NCBI RefSeq assembly: GCF_002847505.1 | Contig: NZ_MXAV01000044.1 | Location: forward strand, 113,773 to 177,772 | DNA: 64,000 nucleotides | Direction: 5' to 3' | DNA from: Acidithiobacillus marinus | GTDB lineage: Bacteria; Pseudomonadota; Gammaproteobacteria; Acidithiobacillales; Acidithiobacillaceae | In this document: positions 28,255-35,390 of the stretch, one piece after another | How positions within the stretch are numbered: position 1 is the first letter of the stretch | How the letters are laid out: every line of letters starts with the position of its first letter | Notes under the pieces: generated by a model | Told to the model about the DNA's origin: nothing | Databases searched by the model: none | Seen by the model: only the letters and a program-made list of their open reading frames with translations | Made by a program: the position numbers and the translations under genes

Positions 28255-28717
28255 GGCAGAAGATGCCGCTGTATCCGGCGCCGATTTTACGCGCAAGCTC
28301 ACGGCCCATGGTCAGCAAAGCGCCATGGATTTAGCCAGGGCTTTGCAACACTGCCTCAGTGGGTCGGTACAGATGTGGAGTAGCCCCTTGTTGCGCACCC
28401 GTGAAACTGCAGAATATATTGCCCAGGCTTTGGCGACGCCCGTGTCACAATATCATGATGCCATTCCTGCCGGGGATCTGAATGCCCTGAGCCAGGATTG
28501 GCAAGCGATGCCAGAACTACCGGACACTTTGATCGTGGTCGGTCATCAGCCTCATCTCGGCATCTGGACAACACGCATCACCCACATCAGTGTACCCATC
28601 AAGAAGGCCAGCGTGACCGGAATTCATCTGCCCAAGGCCGACCGGCTAGAAGGGGAGCTGCAGTGGTACGCCCTGCCGGAAATGATGTCCAGAATGGCGT
28701 CCGTCATCCAGGCGTGA
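28226..28717 (+). CDS. sixA: Phosphohistidine phosphatase SixA
   Basis: A small histidine phosphatase that removes phosphate from histidine in phosphorelay or PTS-type proteins. The 163-residue product from GTG 28226 opens with NLLLVRHAEAED, the catalytic RHG-type motif. The second histidine is in VVGHQPHLG (about 110) and the arginine in SPLLRTRETAEYI. The GTG start is chosen because an AGGAGG site lies 10 bp before it and the frame 7 codons further up has none. It overlaps the preceding membrane gene. Confidence 0.88.
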   Translation: MNLLLVRHAEAEDAAVSGADFTRKLTAHGQQSAMDLARALQHCLSGSVQMWSSPLLRTRETAEYIAQALATPVSQYHDAIPAGDLNALSQDWQAMPELPDTLIVVGHQPHLGIWTTRITHISVPIKKASVTGIHLPKADRLEGELQWYALPEMMSRMASVIQA

Positions 28718-28795
28718 GTCAGGTCATTTCAGTTGAGTTGGCAAATGGGTGTATACTGATCAAGTCACTTCACACGTTCATTCAGGAGGTGTTAG

Positions 28796-29167
28796 ATGTC
28801 CGAAGCAGCAGATCTCGTCATTATTCTCATTACTGGCGCCGAAAATCCCAAGCGTCTTCCTTCCGCTTTTTTCCTGGCAGCCACTGCCGCAGCCGCCGAG
28901 CAGAAAGTCGTGATGTACTTCACAGGTCCTGCCACAGAATTACTGGCCAAGGGTAAGGCTGAAAGTATTTTCCCCATGGAAGGCGGTAAAAGCGTCGCCG
29001 ACTTCATGAAACTGGCCGAAGATAACGAAGTGCAAATTATTGGCTGCCTCCAGTCGCTGGAGCTGAATGGCATGACCAAGGATGATCTGGCCAAACCCAT
29101 CCCCATGATGAATCCCAGCGCAGCATTACCTTCGCTGGCAGCGGCCGGTCGCATTTTGACCTGGTAA
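28796..29167 (+). CDS. DsrE/DsrF-like family protein
   Basis: A 123-residue DsrE-superfamily protein. The fold begins ADLVIILITGAENPKRLPSA and includes KVVMYFTGPATELLAKG. The possible sulfur-carrying cysteine is in IIGCLQSLELNGM (about 82). DsrE-type proteins take part in sulfur relay in sulfur oxidisers, which would suit this host, but many family members have no known role. An AGGAGGTG ribosome site precedes the start and a TATACT -10-like box lies at 28752-28757. A clear terminator follows. Confidence 0.82.
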   Translation: MSEAADLVIILITGAENPKRLPSAFFLAATAAAAEQKVVMYFTGPATELLAKGKAESIFPMEGGKSVADFMKLAEDNEVQIIGCLQSLELNGMTKDDLAKPIPMMNPSAALPSLAAAGRILTW

Positions 29168-29197
29168 TCCTTTATTACAAAAGTGCCAGACTATTGC

Positions 29198-29226
29198 AGA
29201 GCTCGTCCTTAGGGACGGGCTCTCTT
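29198..29226 (+). terminator. Rho-independent terminator after the DsrE gene
   Basis: AGAGCTCGTCC and GGACGGGCTCT form an 11-bp stem (one G-T pair) around a TTAG loop, followed by TTT. It isolates the DsrE gene from the phosphate-transport set. Confidence 0.8.
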
Positions 29227-29239
29227 TGCAAGCATGGTT

Positions 29240-29272
29240 TTGTCATCAAACTGTCATATAACTGTGCTAGAT
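29240..29272 (+). promoter_or_regulatory. Pho box array upstream of pstS
   Basis: Three direct 11-bp units, TTGTCATCAAA, CTGTCATATAA and CTGTGCTAGAT, run from 29240 to 29272. The middle pair matches the PhoB-binding consensus CTGTCATA-A-CTGT-A. The site lies about 105 bp before the pstS start, so the phosphate-transport genes are probably induced by PhoB when phosphate is low. Confidence 0.8.
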
Positions 29273-29374
29273 TGAATTTGCGTCTCGTCAAGACTGCCCG
29301 CCGGGCATTGATGACGTACGGTGTGTTTTGTGAATAAGCCGTAAATCAACGTATTCGCCATCTTTGGAGGTCTT

Positions 29375-30460
29375 ATGCTGTATCGCTTGAAGAAAGAACT
29401 TTCTCGCAGTGTGAAGGGTGCGGTTATGATTTCTGCGCTGGGTCTTGCCGGCATGTATGCCATGCCCGCCAGCGCCGCCACGATTTCCTTGCTGGAAACA
29501 GGCTCTACGCTGCTGTATCCGCTTTTCAACCTCTGGGTACCGGTCTACACCAAGATGAATCCCGGCGTACAGATCACCACCCAGGGAACTGGAAGTGGCA
29601 CCGGTATTGCCGAAGCCATCTCCGGCGTAGCTCAGATCGGTGCCTCCGATGCTTATATGAGTAATGCCCAGATCAAAATGCACCCCAACATTTTGAATAT
29701 TCCTATGGCCATCTCCATTCAGATGATCAACTACAACCTGCCTGGTCTGAACAATAAGCACCTGAAACTTTCCGGTCCGGTGCTGGCGGGTATTTACTCC
29801 GGCAAAATTACCAACTGGGACGATGCTGCCATTGCCAAGATGAACCCTGGTGTGAAGCTGCCTAACCACAAGATCGTTCCGATCCATCGTACCGACGGTT
29901 CCGGCGATACTTTCATTTTCACGACGTATTTGTCAGACACTTCTCCGATGTGGAGTAAGGATGTAGGCTACAGCACCACTGTGAGCTGGCCTGCTGTTCC
30001 CGGTGGCATTGGTGCGGAAGGTAACCCGGGCATGGTTCAGGCCCTGAAAACCACCCCTTATGGTGTGGCGTACATTGGTATCAGCTGGAAGAAGCCAGTG
30101 GAAGAAGCCAAGCTGGGTCTGGCCATGCTGAAAAATCGTGCCGGCAACTTCGTTCTGCCGACGGTTGAAAATGCCAAGGCGGCTGCGGGTGAAATGGTCA
30201 GCAAGACCCCTGCTGATGAACGTATCAGCCTGGTCTATGCGCCTGGTGCCAAGTCCTACCCCATCATCAACTATGAGTATGCCATTGTCAGCAAGACTCA
30301 GCCCAAGCCGGAAGTGGCGGCGGCTCTGAAGAAGTTCCTGAACTGGGCGATTGATCCCAAGGGCGGCAATGCCCCGCATTTCATCACGGCTGTGAACTTC
30401 GTGCCGTTGCCTGAAAGTGCTGCTGAGTTGTCCCGTAAACAGATCGCAGAAATTCGCTGA
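29375..30460 (+). CDS. pstS: Phosphate ABC transporter, periplasmic binding protein PstS
   Basis: Captures phosphate in the periplasm. The 361-residue precursor has a signal peptide (cleavage near MPASAA, about 27) and the family opening ISLLETGSTLLYPLFNLW. The phosphate-binding loops TQGTGSGTGIAEAISGVAQI (about 69-88) and HRTDGSGDTFIF follow. It is preceded by a Pho box array and followed by a hairpin. Acidophile PstS proteins often differ at surface residues; nothing can be read from this alone. Confidence 0.95.
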   Translation: MLYRLKKELSRSVKGAVMISALGLAGMYAMPASAATISLLETGSTLLYPLFNLWVPVYTKMNPGVQITTQGTGSGTGIAEAISGVAQIGASDAYMSNAQIKMHPNILNIPMAISIQMINYNLPGLNNKHLKLSGPVLAGIYSGKITNWDDAAIAKMNPGVKLPNHKIVPIHRTDGSGDTFIFTTYLSDTSPMWSKDVGYSTTVSWPAVPGGIGAEGNPGMVQALKTTPYGVAYIGISWKKPVEEAKLGLAMLKNRAGNFVLPTVENAKAAAGEMVSKTPADERISLVYAPGAKSYPIINYEYAIVSKTQPKPEVAAALKKFLNWAIDPKGGNAPHFITAVNFVPLPESAAELSRKQIAEIR

Positions 30461-30468
30461 GGTCTGAA

Positions 30469-30502
30469 GAATGCCGGAAAAAATTTCCGGCATTCTCATT
30501 TT
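30469..30502 (+). terminator. Hairpin between pstS and pstC
   Basis: GAATGCCGGAAA and TTTCCGGCATTC make a perfect 12-bp stem around AAA, followed by TCATTTT. It probably gives partial termination so that more PstS than PstC/PstA is made, or protects the pstS message end. Confidence 0.8.
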
Positions 30503-30563
30503 AAAGTTTAACTATTGATATGCGATTTTATTTGAATACACTTAAAATTATGGATAAAGCGTA

Positions 30564-31520
30564 ATGAAATTTCCTGTATTCAGAATATCATTGATAGCTA
30601 CGGCGAGCATGCTGCCTATCTCATTAATTTTATTAATAATATTTTTGGTAATTTACTCTTGGCCCGCTATTGAATATAACCAGTTTCATTTCTTGTGGAC
30701 CAACGACTGGAATCTGGGTAATTTATATGGGAATCCCGTTGAAGTAGACGGTCATCAGGTCATGCCTGGTGCCAAATATGGCATCTGGTTTTTGGTGGTA
30801 GGCACTTTGGCCAGTTCAGTACTGGCAATGCTGATGGCCATGCCTATTGCCATTGGTGCTGCTTATTTTTTAAGTGAAGGTATTCGCAAATCCTGGTCCG
30901 GACCATTATCCTTGTTCGTGGATTTACTCGCAGCAGTTCCCAGTGTAGTGTACGGGCTTTGGGGCTATGCTCTGCTGGTTCCCCTCTTTGGTAAAACCAT
31001 TTTTCCGTTTTTGGCCAATACCTTTTCATTTATTCCCTTTATAAATGGCAGCCCAGGCAGTGGTTACGGATTGCTGACTTCGGCTTTTGTGCTGGCGGTC
31101 ATGATTATTCCTCTTATTTCAGCGACGTTGCGTGAATCCATTCAGATGATTGAACCTGCTTTGAAGGAAGCCGGATTAAGCCTGGGTTTGAATCGTCTTG
31201 AGGTATTTTGGCACATCATTTTGCCAAAACTGAAAAAGGTATTGATCGGGGTAGGGATTCTGGCTTTGGGTCGGGCCTTGGGAGAAACCATGGCTGTTCT
31301 CATGGTCAGTGGAAACGCCTTGAACTACCTGCCAGGTAATATTTATGCACCCATTTCGACCATGGCCGCTTTTATTGCTTCACAATTGGATAGCGCTCTG
31401 CAGGATCCAACCAATATGGCAGTCGAAGCTTTGTCGGAAATAGCATTGGTGTTGTTATTGATTACCGTATTGGTCAATATTTCAGCACGATTTATCTTGT
31501 GGATGGAAAAGGTGCGCTAA
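30564..31520 (+). CDS. pstC: Phosphate ABC transporter permease PstC
   Basis: One of two membrane subunits of the phosphate importer. The 318-residue protein has six membrane segments and the ABC-permease coupling motif EAGLSLGLNRLEVFWHIILP (about 206-225), then GRALGETMAVLMVSGN. Its leader region from about 40 to 70 (TNDWNLGNLYGNPVE) is the family periplasmic loop. It is more A+T rich than the core genes before it. The stop codon overlaps the pstA start by 1 bp. Confidence 0.93.
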   Translation: MKFPVFRISLIATASMLPISLILLIIFLVIYSWPAIEYNQFHFLWTNDWNLGNLYGNPVEVDGHQVMPGAKYGIWFLVVGTLASSVLAMLMAMPIAIGAAYFLSEGIRKSWSGPLSLFVDLLAAVPSVVYGLWGYALLVPLFGKTIFPFLANTFSFIPFINGSPGSGYGLLTSAFVLAVMIIPLISATLRESIQMIEPALKEAGLSLGLNRLEVFWHIILPKLKKVLIGVGILALGRALGETMAVLMVSGNALNYLPGNIYAPISTMAAFIASQLDSALQDPTNMAVEALSEIALVLLLITVLVNISARFILWMEKVR

Positions 31521-32434
31521 TGGCTGCCAACAAAATGATGGAAAAACAGCTTTCGACAAATATAAAACCACCAAGAATATTTAAAATGTCTTTATGGCGT
31601 AAATTGATGACAGCCTTCGCTTCTGCTGCTGTTTTCGCTTCATTTGCGTTTCTCGCGATTATGTTTTTGTCTATTATTGGCGATGTATTTATTCATGCCT
31701 GGCCTGCGCTGAATGTCAAGTTGTTGACAGAAATCACTAATGGTATCGGTGGCGGTCTTAAGAATGCCATTGAGGGGTCCATTGTGATTTCCTTTGGGAG
31801 CATACTTCTGGCGGCGCCCATAGGTATTTCGGCAGGGATTTATTTGAGTGAGCATGGACAGGGAATGGCTGGCAAGACCTTGCGCTTCCTATCTGATGTT
31901 TTGGTGGGCGTACCTTCTATTGTTCTCGGGTACGTTGGCTACATAACCATGGTCATTTATTTGGGTTGGCAATTCTCCGTGGCGGCGGGCATTATCACCT
32001 TAACCATTATGTTGTTACCCTACATTGCGCGTTCCACTGAGCTTGCGGTCAGCAACATACCATTGGCGGTTCGAGAAGCCGGTTATGGTCTAGGAGCAGG
32101 GGAGGGGCGCATTGTTTTCAAGATTCTCTTGCCCGGCGCCGCACCTGCCATCATGACGGGTTTATTTTACGCTGTGGCATTGTCTATGGGGGAAACGGCA
32201 CCACTCCTTTACACGGCAGGTTGGTCAAATTACATGTGGTCGGGCAATTTGACTAAGGAGCCCATTGGCTATCTCACTTACGTTATTTGGACGTTTATTA
32301 ACGAACCTTTTGCTGAATCGCATATGTTGGCATTTGCTGCCGCATTTCTGATTACTTCAGGTGTATTATTGCTCATATTGTTGGGACGTTGGTATATGGT
32401 GCGGGCTCAGAAACGCATGGGTTCTTATCGCTAG
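31520..32434 (+). CDS. pstA: Phosphate ABC transporter permease PstA
   Basis: The second permease subunit, 304 residues from ATG 31520 (MAANKMMEKQLSTN). The open frame begins 7 codons earlier inside pstC, but the TAATG stop-start overlap is the better start. It has the family segment NAIEGSIVISFGSILLAAPI and the coupling loop REAGYGLGAGEGRIVFKILL. The ATP-binding subunit gene pstB and phoU, which normally follow, are not downstream; the next gene is on the other strand. Confidence 0.92.
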   Translation: MAANKMMEKQLSTNIKPPRIFKMSLWRKLMTAFASAAVFASFAFLAIMFLSIIGDVFIHAWPALNVKLLTEITNGIGGGLKNAIEGSIVISFGSILLAAPIGISAGIYLSEHGQGMAGKTLRFLSDVLVGVPSIVLGYVGYITMVIYLGWQFSVAAGIITLTIMLLPYIARSTELAVSNIPLAVREAGYGLGAGEGRIVFKILLPGAAPAIMTGLFYAVALSMGETAPLLYTAGWSNYMWSGNLTKEPIGYLTYVIWTFINEPFAESHMLAFAAAFLITSGVLLLILLGRWYMVRAQKRMGSYR

Positions 32435-32435
32435 T

Positions 32436-33188
32436 TCAATGTGAGAAGACCTCCATGACTTTTTGGTCTTCTGAACCTGCCAGTAGTTCTTTGGCTCTGG
32501 CCAAATGTTCTGCAGCGCGTCCTCGATCACTATTGTCTGCCGTGAGCCAGATAGGAAATAAAGTAGTTTCTTCACGATTTTCATGCTTGGCCAGGGAACC
32601 AGACAACATGGCACAGATGGCAGGTAACATGTCATAGTCTTTTTCATCGAAGGTTTCTTCAACCAATCGGGATTGCACAATAATACTGTCATGTTCAAAA
32701 AGCATATCGGCCAGCGGTCCTTTTTCCTCACCGCCCCCCAGTACCGGACCCAGTAAATTGTTTTCCAGATGGACGTGGCGACGTAATCCCAACCAATAGT
32801 CCTGGAAAATACGTTCTGCCTCAACAATACGATTTTCGTTGGCTGCAGCCAGAACCTGAGCGAATTGATGGTCCAGACGGTAATGGTCCCAGGTCAATAA
32901 ATCGACAACATCCTTGGCTTCTGCTTCAGCGCGGGGCTGAACTACGATTTGCCAGAGGGCACCGTCACTTTCCATGCTCCAGGAGATGGCATCGCGCAAC
33001 TGAAAAGCCACGGCACGCATCATGGCAGTGGGATCTGAATCACTCAGCACTTGCAGTCGTTGCCCGACGGACAAACGAATGGCTGCGGCGTATACCAGAG
33101 GCTGCGCTTCGGTATAGCTCATTCCCCGGACATCCAGCGCATTTTTCACGGACACATCATGAGCGGAGGAGGTTACATCAATTGCCAT
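32436..33188 (-). CDS. DUF2249-like/hemerythrin HHE fusion protein
   Basis: A 250-residue protein in two parts. Residues about 15-95 resemble the DUF2249 domain, a TusA-like fold (NALDVRGMSYTEAQPLVYAA), but without the TusA cysteine. Residues about 98-240 form a hemerythrin HHE domain with metal-ligand candidates in TWDHYRLDHQF, RRHVHLENN, LFEHDSI and AKHENREETTLFPI. HHE proteins bind a di-iron centre and sense or bind oxygen, NO or iron. The gene lies next to tRNA-Leu and converges on pstA. A role in redox or nitrosative response is inferred. Confidence 0.8.
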   Translation of the reverse strand: MAIDVTSSAHDVSVKNALDVRGMSYTEAQPLVYAAAIRLSVGQRLQVLSDSDPTAMMRAVAFQLRDAISWSMESDGALWQIVVQPRAEAEAKDVVDLLTWDHYRLDHQFAQVLAAANENRIVEAERIFQDYWLGLRRHVHLENNLLGPVLGGGEEKGPLADMLFEHDSIIVQSRLVEETFDEKDYDMLPAICAMLSGSLAKHENREETTLFPIWLTADNSDRGRAAEHLARAKELLAGSEDQKVMEVFSH

Positions 33189-33209
33189 GAGAAATATCCT
33201 TTTTCAGAA

Positions 33210-33294
33210 TGGTGCCCAGGGCCGGACTCGAACCGGCACGGCATAAGCCGAGGGATTTTAAGTCCCTTGCGTCTACCGATTTCGCCACCTGGGC
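33210..33294 (-). tRNA. tRNA-Leu(TAA)
   Basis: An 85-nt class II tRNA on the minus strand with encoded CCA. Acceptor GCCCAGG pairs with CCTGGGC. The anticodon TAA is complementary to 33258-33260. A variable arm and the T arm CCGGTTCGAGTCCGG are present. It is just upstream of the hemerythrin gene in the same direction. Confidence 0.95.
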
Positions 33295-33313
33295 GTGTAA
33301 ATGTTGTTCTGTA

Positions 33314-33505
33314 TTACCTGGCTCGGGTGAAGCAGCCAAAGCGGACCAACAATGTCTGCATCATAACAAGATCATTCTTCTCAGACCAGACAGATTGATC
33401 TCCTGTAAGGGTTGGCGTGTGAATTTTGCGCAGAAGTTCTGGTGAATGGCGGCGAAACAAGTCAAGGCTGCCCGTAGACAGAAGTTCGTCTAGCGGCTTG
33501 TTCAT
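33314..33505 (-). CDS. Short open frame divergent from the old-yellow-enzyme gene, possibly an eroded TetR-type regulator
   Basis: A 63-codon frame starting MNKPLDELLSTGSLDLFRRH. The opening resembles the first helix of TetR/QacR-type regulators (RILSTGLDLFRRHGF), but the rest does not match and no HTH follows. It faces away from an operator-containing promoter, where such a regulator would be expected. It may be a decayed regulator, or chance. Confidence 0.3.
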   Translation of the reverse strand: MNKPLDELLSTGSLDLFRRHSPELLRKIHTPTLTGDQSVWSEKNDLVMMQTLLVRFGCFTRAR

Positions 33506-33532
33506 ATCTTTTCAGCAGTTAAGTTGCAAAGC

Positions 33533-33561
33533 TTGCAAACAGACTGACCGGTCGGTATTAT
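33533..33561 (+). promoter_or_regulatory. Repressor-type promoter for the old-yellow-enzyme gene
   Basis: A -35 box TTGCAA (33533-33538) and a -10 box TATTAT (33556-33561) are 17 bp apart. The spacer contains ACTGACCGGTCGGT (33543-33556), with GACCGGTC a perfect palindrome at its centre. This arrangement is typical of TetR-family or NemR-like control of reductase genes. The repressor is not identified. Confidence 0.6.
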
Positions 33562-33597
33562 AGTGAAAGCATTTAGGATACTTATCACGGAGGCATC

Positions 33598-34668
33598 ATG
33601 ACCGATCTGTTTTCACCATTATCGCTGGGAAGTATCACCGCTGCCAATCGTATCCTGATGGCACCACTCACCCGTTGCCGGGCAGAAGGGGATCATGTTC
33701 CTACAGCGCTTATGGCTGAATATTATGCGCAGCGTGCGAGTGCCGGGCTGATTATCGCCGAAGCAACGATGATTCTTCCTGGAAATTCGGCATTCTGGCA
33801 TGAGCCAGGCATTTATTCTGACGAACAAATCCAGGGATGGCGGCTGGTGACAGATGCGGTTCATCAGGCTGGCGGTAAAATAGCCTTGCAAATTTGGCAT
33901 GGAGGTAGAGCCTGCCATCCTGATCTGAACGAAGGCGCTATTCCTGTTGCGCCGAGTGCGCTGGCCATCCGTAATGAGGAAGTACACACCCCTAAAGGCA
34001 AACAAGCTTATACCCTCCCGCGCGCCCTACGGGACGATGAAATTCCCGCCATTGTCGAAGGCTTTGCCCAGGCTGCCCGCAATGCCATGGCTGCAGGATT
34101 TGATCTGGTTGAGATCCATGGCGCCAATGGTTATTTACTGGATGAGTTTTTACGGGATGGGAGTAATTTACGCACCGGTCCATACGGTGGCTCGGTGGAA
34201 AACCGGTCACGTTTACTGCTCGAAACACTGACGGCTGTTGGGGAGGCCATTGGCATCGACAAAACCGGAGTCCGTTTATCACCTCTCAATAGCTTTAATG
34301 ATATGCAAGATAGTGACCCGATTCACATGCTGGATTGGCTTACTACCCGCTTGAATGATTATGGATTGGCTTTCCTGCATCTGATGCGCAGTGATTTTTA
34401 TGGCCGTCAGACGGGCGATACTGTGTCAGTAGCTCGGCAAAATTTTCGAGGGCCTTTAATTGTGAATATGGGTTACACGCCGGAAGAGGCCAAAGATGCT
34501 GTTGCATCAGACCAGGTAGATGCTGTTGCTTTTGGTACCGCATTTCTGGCTAATCCTGATTTACCAGAAAGAATTCATCAGCAGCACGGGCTGAATGAAC
34601 CCGATCCAGCGACTTTCTATACCCCTGGTGCAAAAGGATATACGGATTATCCAACTATGGATGCATGA
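33598..34668 (+). CDS. nemA: Old-yellow-enzyme family alkene reductase (NemA-like)
   Basis: An FMN-dependent NADPH reductase of activated alkenes, maleimides and nitro compounds. The 356-residue protein has ITAANRILMAPLTRCRAEGD, the active-site pair in the segment FDLVEIHGANGYLLDEFLRD, and the FMN-binding GGSVENRSRLLLE. Tyr and His ligands appear in WHGGRACH. ACGGAGGC precedes the ATG. The upstream operator-like palindrome suggests induction by electrophiles. The symbol follows best-known relatives; the true substrate is unknown. Confidence 0.9.
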   Translation: MTDLFSPLSLGSITAANRILMAPLTRCRAEGDHVPTALMAEYYAQRASAGLIIAEATMILPGNSAFWHEPGIYSDEQIQGWRLVTDAVHQAGGKIALQIWHGGRACHPDLNEGAIPVAPSALAIRNEEVHTPKGKQAYTLPRALRDDEIPAIVEGFAQAARNAMAAGFDLVEIHGANGYLLDEFLRDGSNLRTGPYGGSVENRSRLLLETLTAVGEAIGIDKTGVRLSPLNSFNDMQDSDPIHMLDWLTTRLNDYGLAFLHLMRSDFYGRQTGDTVSVARQNFRGPLIVNMGYTPEEAKDAVASDQVDAVAFGTAFLANPDLPERIHQQHGLNEPDPATFYTPGAKGYTDYPTMDA

Positions 34669-34696
34669 TCATTCTTTAAGCGTTGATCCGTGAGAA

Positions 34697-34734
34697 ATTT
34701 TTGCCGCCAGGCTACACCGGCCGGCGGCAAAAAT
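34697..34734. terminator. Bidirectional terminator between nemA and the small-protein pair
   Basis: ATTTTTGCCGCC and GGCGGCAAAAAT form a perfect 12-bp stem with A and T runs on both sides. It can serve the converging genes on both strands. Confidence 0.85.
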
Positions 34735-34760
34735 GTTAATCACTTCGTTTTGCGGATGAT

Positions 34761-34982
34761 TTACGCAGGACCAATATCTGGATCTATATCCAACGGATCA
34801 CCCCACTCATGCCGCAGCTCTCCACGTCTTGCGTCAGGAACTTCGATTTCACCGAACAAGGCATGAAAATCTTTAAGATCCCCCGGCACTGTTGTCAGGG
34901 CTTGCAGGGATTCTCTGATTTTTCCTGCTTCTCTCGCGCTCAACGATACTGCCACGTTTTTATCTTCAATATTAACTTGCAT
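34761..34982 (-). CDS. Small protein of unknown function, second of a tandem pair
   Basis: 73 residues from ATG 34982 (MQVNIEDKNVAVSLSAREAG), preceded by GGAGA. It reads as a short strand, a helix (AREAGKIRESLQAL) and an acidic tail (DPLDIDPDIGP). No family was recognised. It overlaps the gene before it by 11 bp and has the same layout (short strands, then a helix starting SA or SK with a DE/RE pattern), suggesting duplication. A longer frame upstream lacks a ribosome site and is not used. Confidence 0.6.
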   Translation of the reverse strand: MQVNIEDKNVAVSLSAREAGKIRESLQALTTVPGDLKDFHALFGEIEVPDARRGELRHEWGDPLDIDPDIGPA

Positions 34983-35184
34983 GAGATTCTCCGTGATAAA
35001 AAGATTCCGGTTGACGAAAGTTATTATCCATGGAAAGTACAGCCTCGGCCGCCAGATAGGCAAAGTCTAAAGTGGATCTGTTTAATTCTCCGGCTTTTTT
35101 CAGCAGCGCATCAGAAACCTTATCCGCCTCTGCTTTGCTCATCATCAAGCGAAATTGACCATCTGCACTTTTTTCAAACTTCAT
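34972..35184 (-). CDS. Small protein of unknown function, first of a tandem pair
   Basis: 70 residues from ATG 35184 (MKFEKSADGQFRLMMSKAEA), with GGGAGGTTACC as ribosome site. It has the motif MSKAEADKVSDALLKKAGEL, which parallels LSAREAGKIRESLQALTTV in the next gene. A LDFAYLAAEAVLSM helix follows. No signal peptide or membrane segment. The pair may form a complex or an antitoxin-like couple, but no function can be given. Confidence 0.6.
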   Translation of the reverse strand: MKFEKSADGQFRLMMSKAEADKVSDALLKKAGELNRSTLDFAYLAAEAVLSMDNNFRQPESFYHGESHAS

Positions 35185-35390
35185 GGTAACCTCCCAGTGT
35201 AGAAATAAGCATCGTTCATACGAACACCTCCTACGGTAGACCATCAAAGTAGAATAATGTTCCACGACATTTTCAGTATAGACCAGAAAAATCACAATGA
35301 TTGTTCGCGATATCTGGAATATCAGTGAATTTCTATAAGTGCGCGATAATAAACAGCACCATTTGGTGATCCATATAGTCTAGCAGTCCA

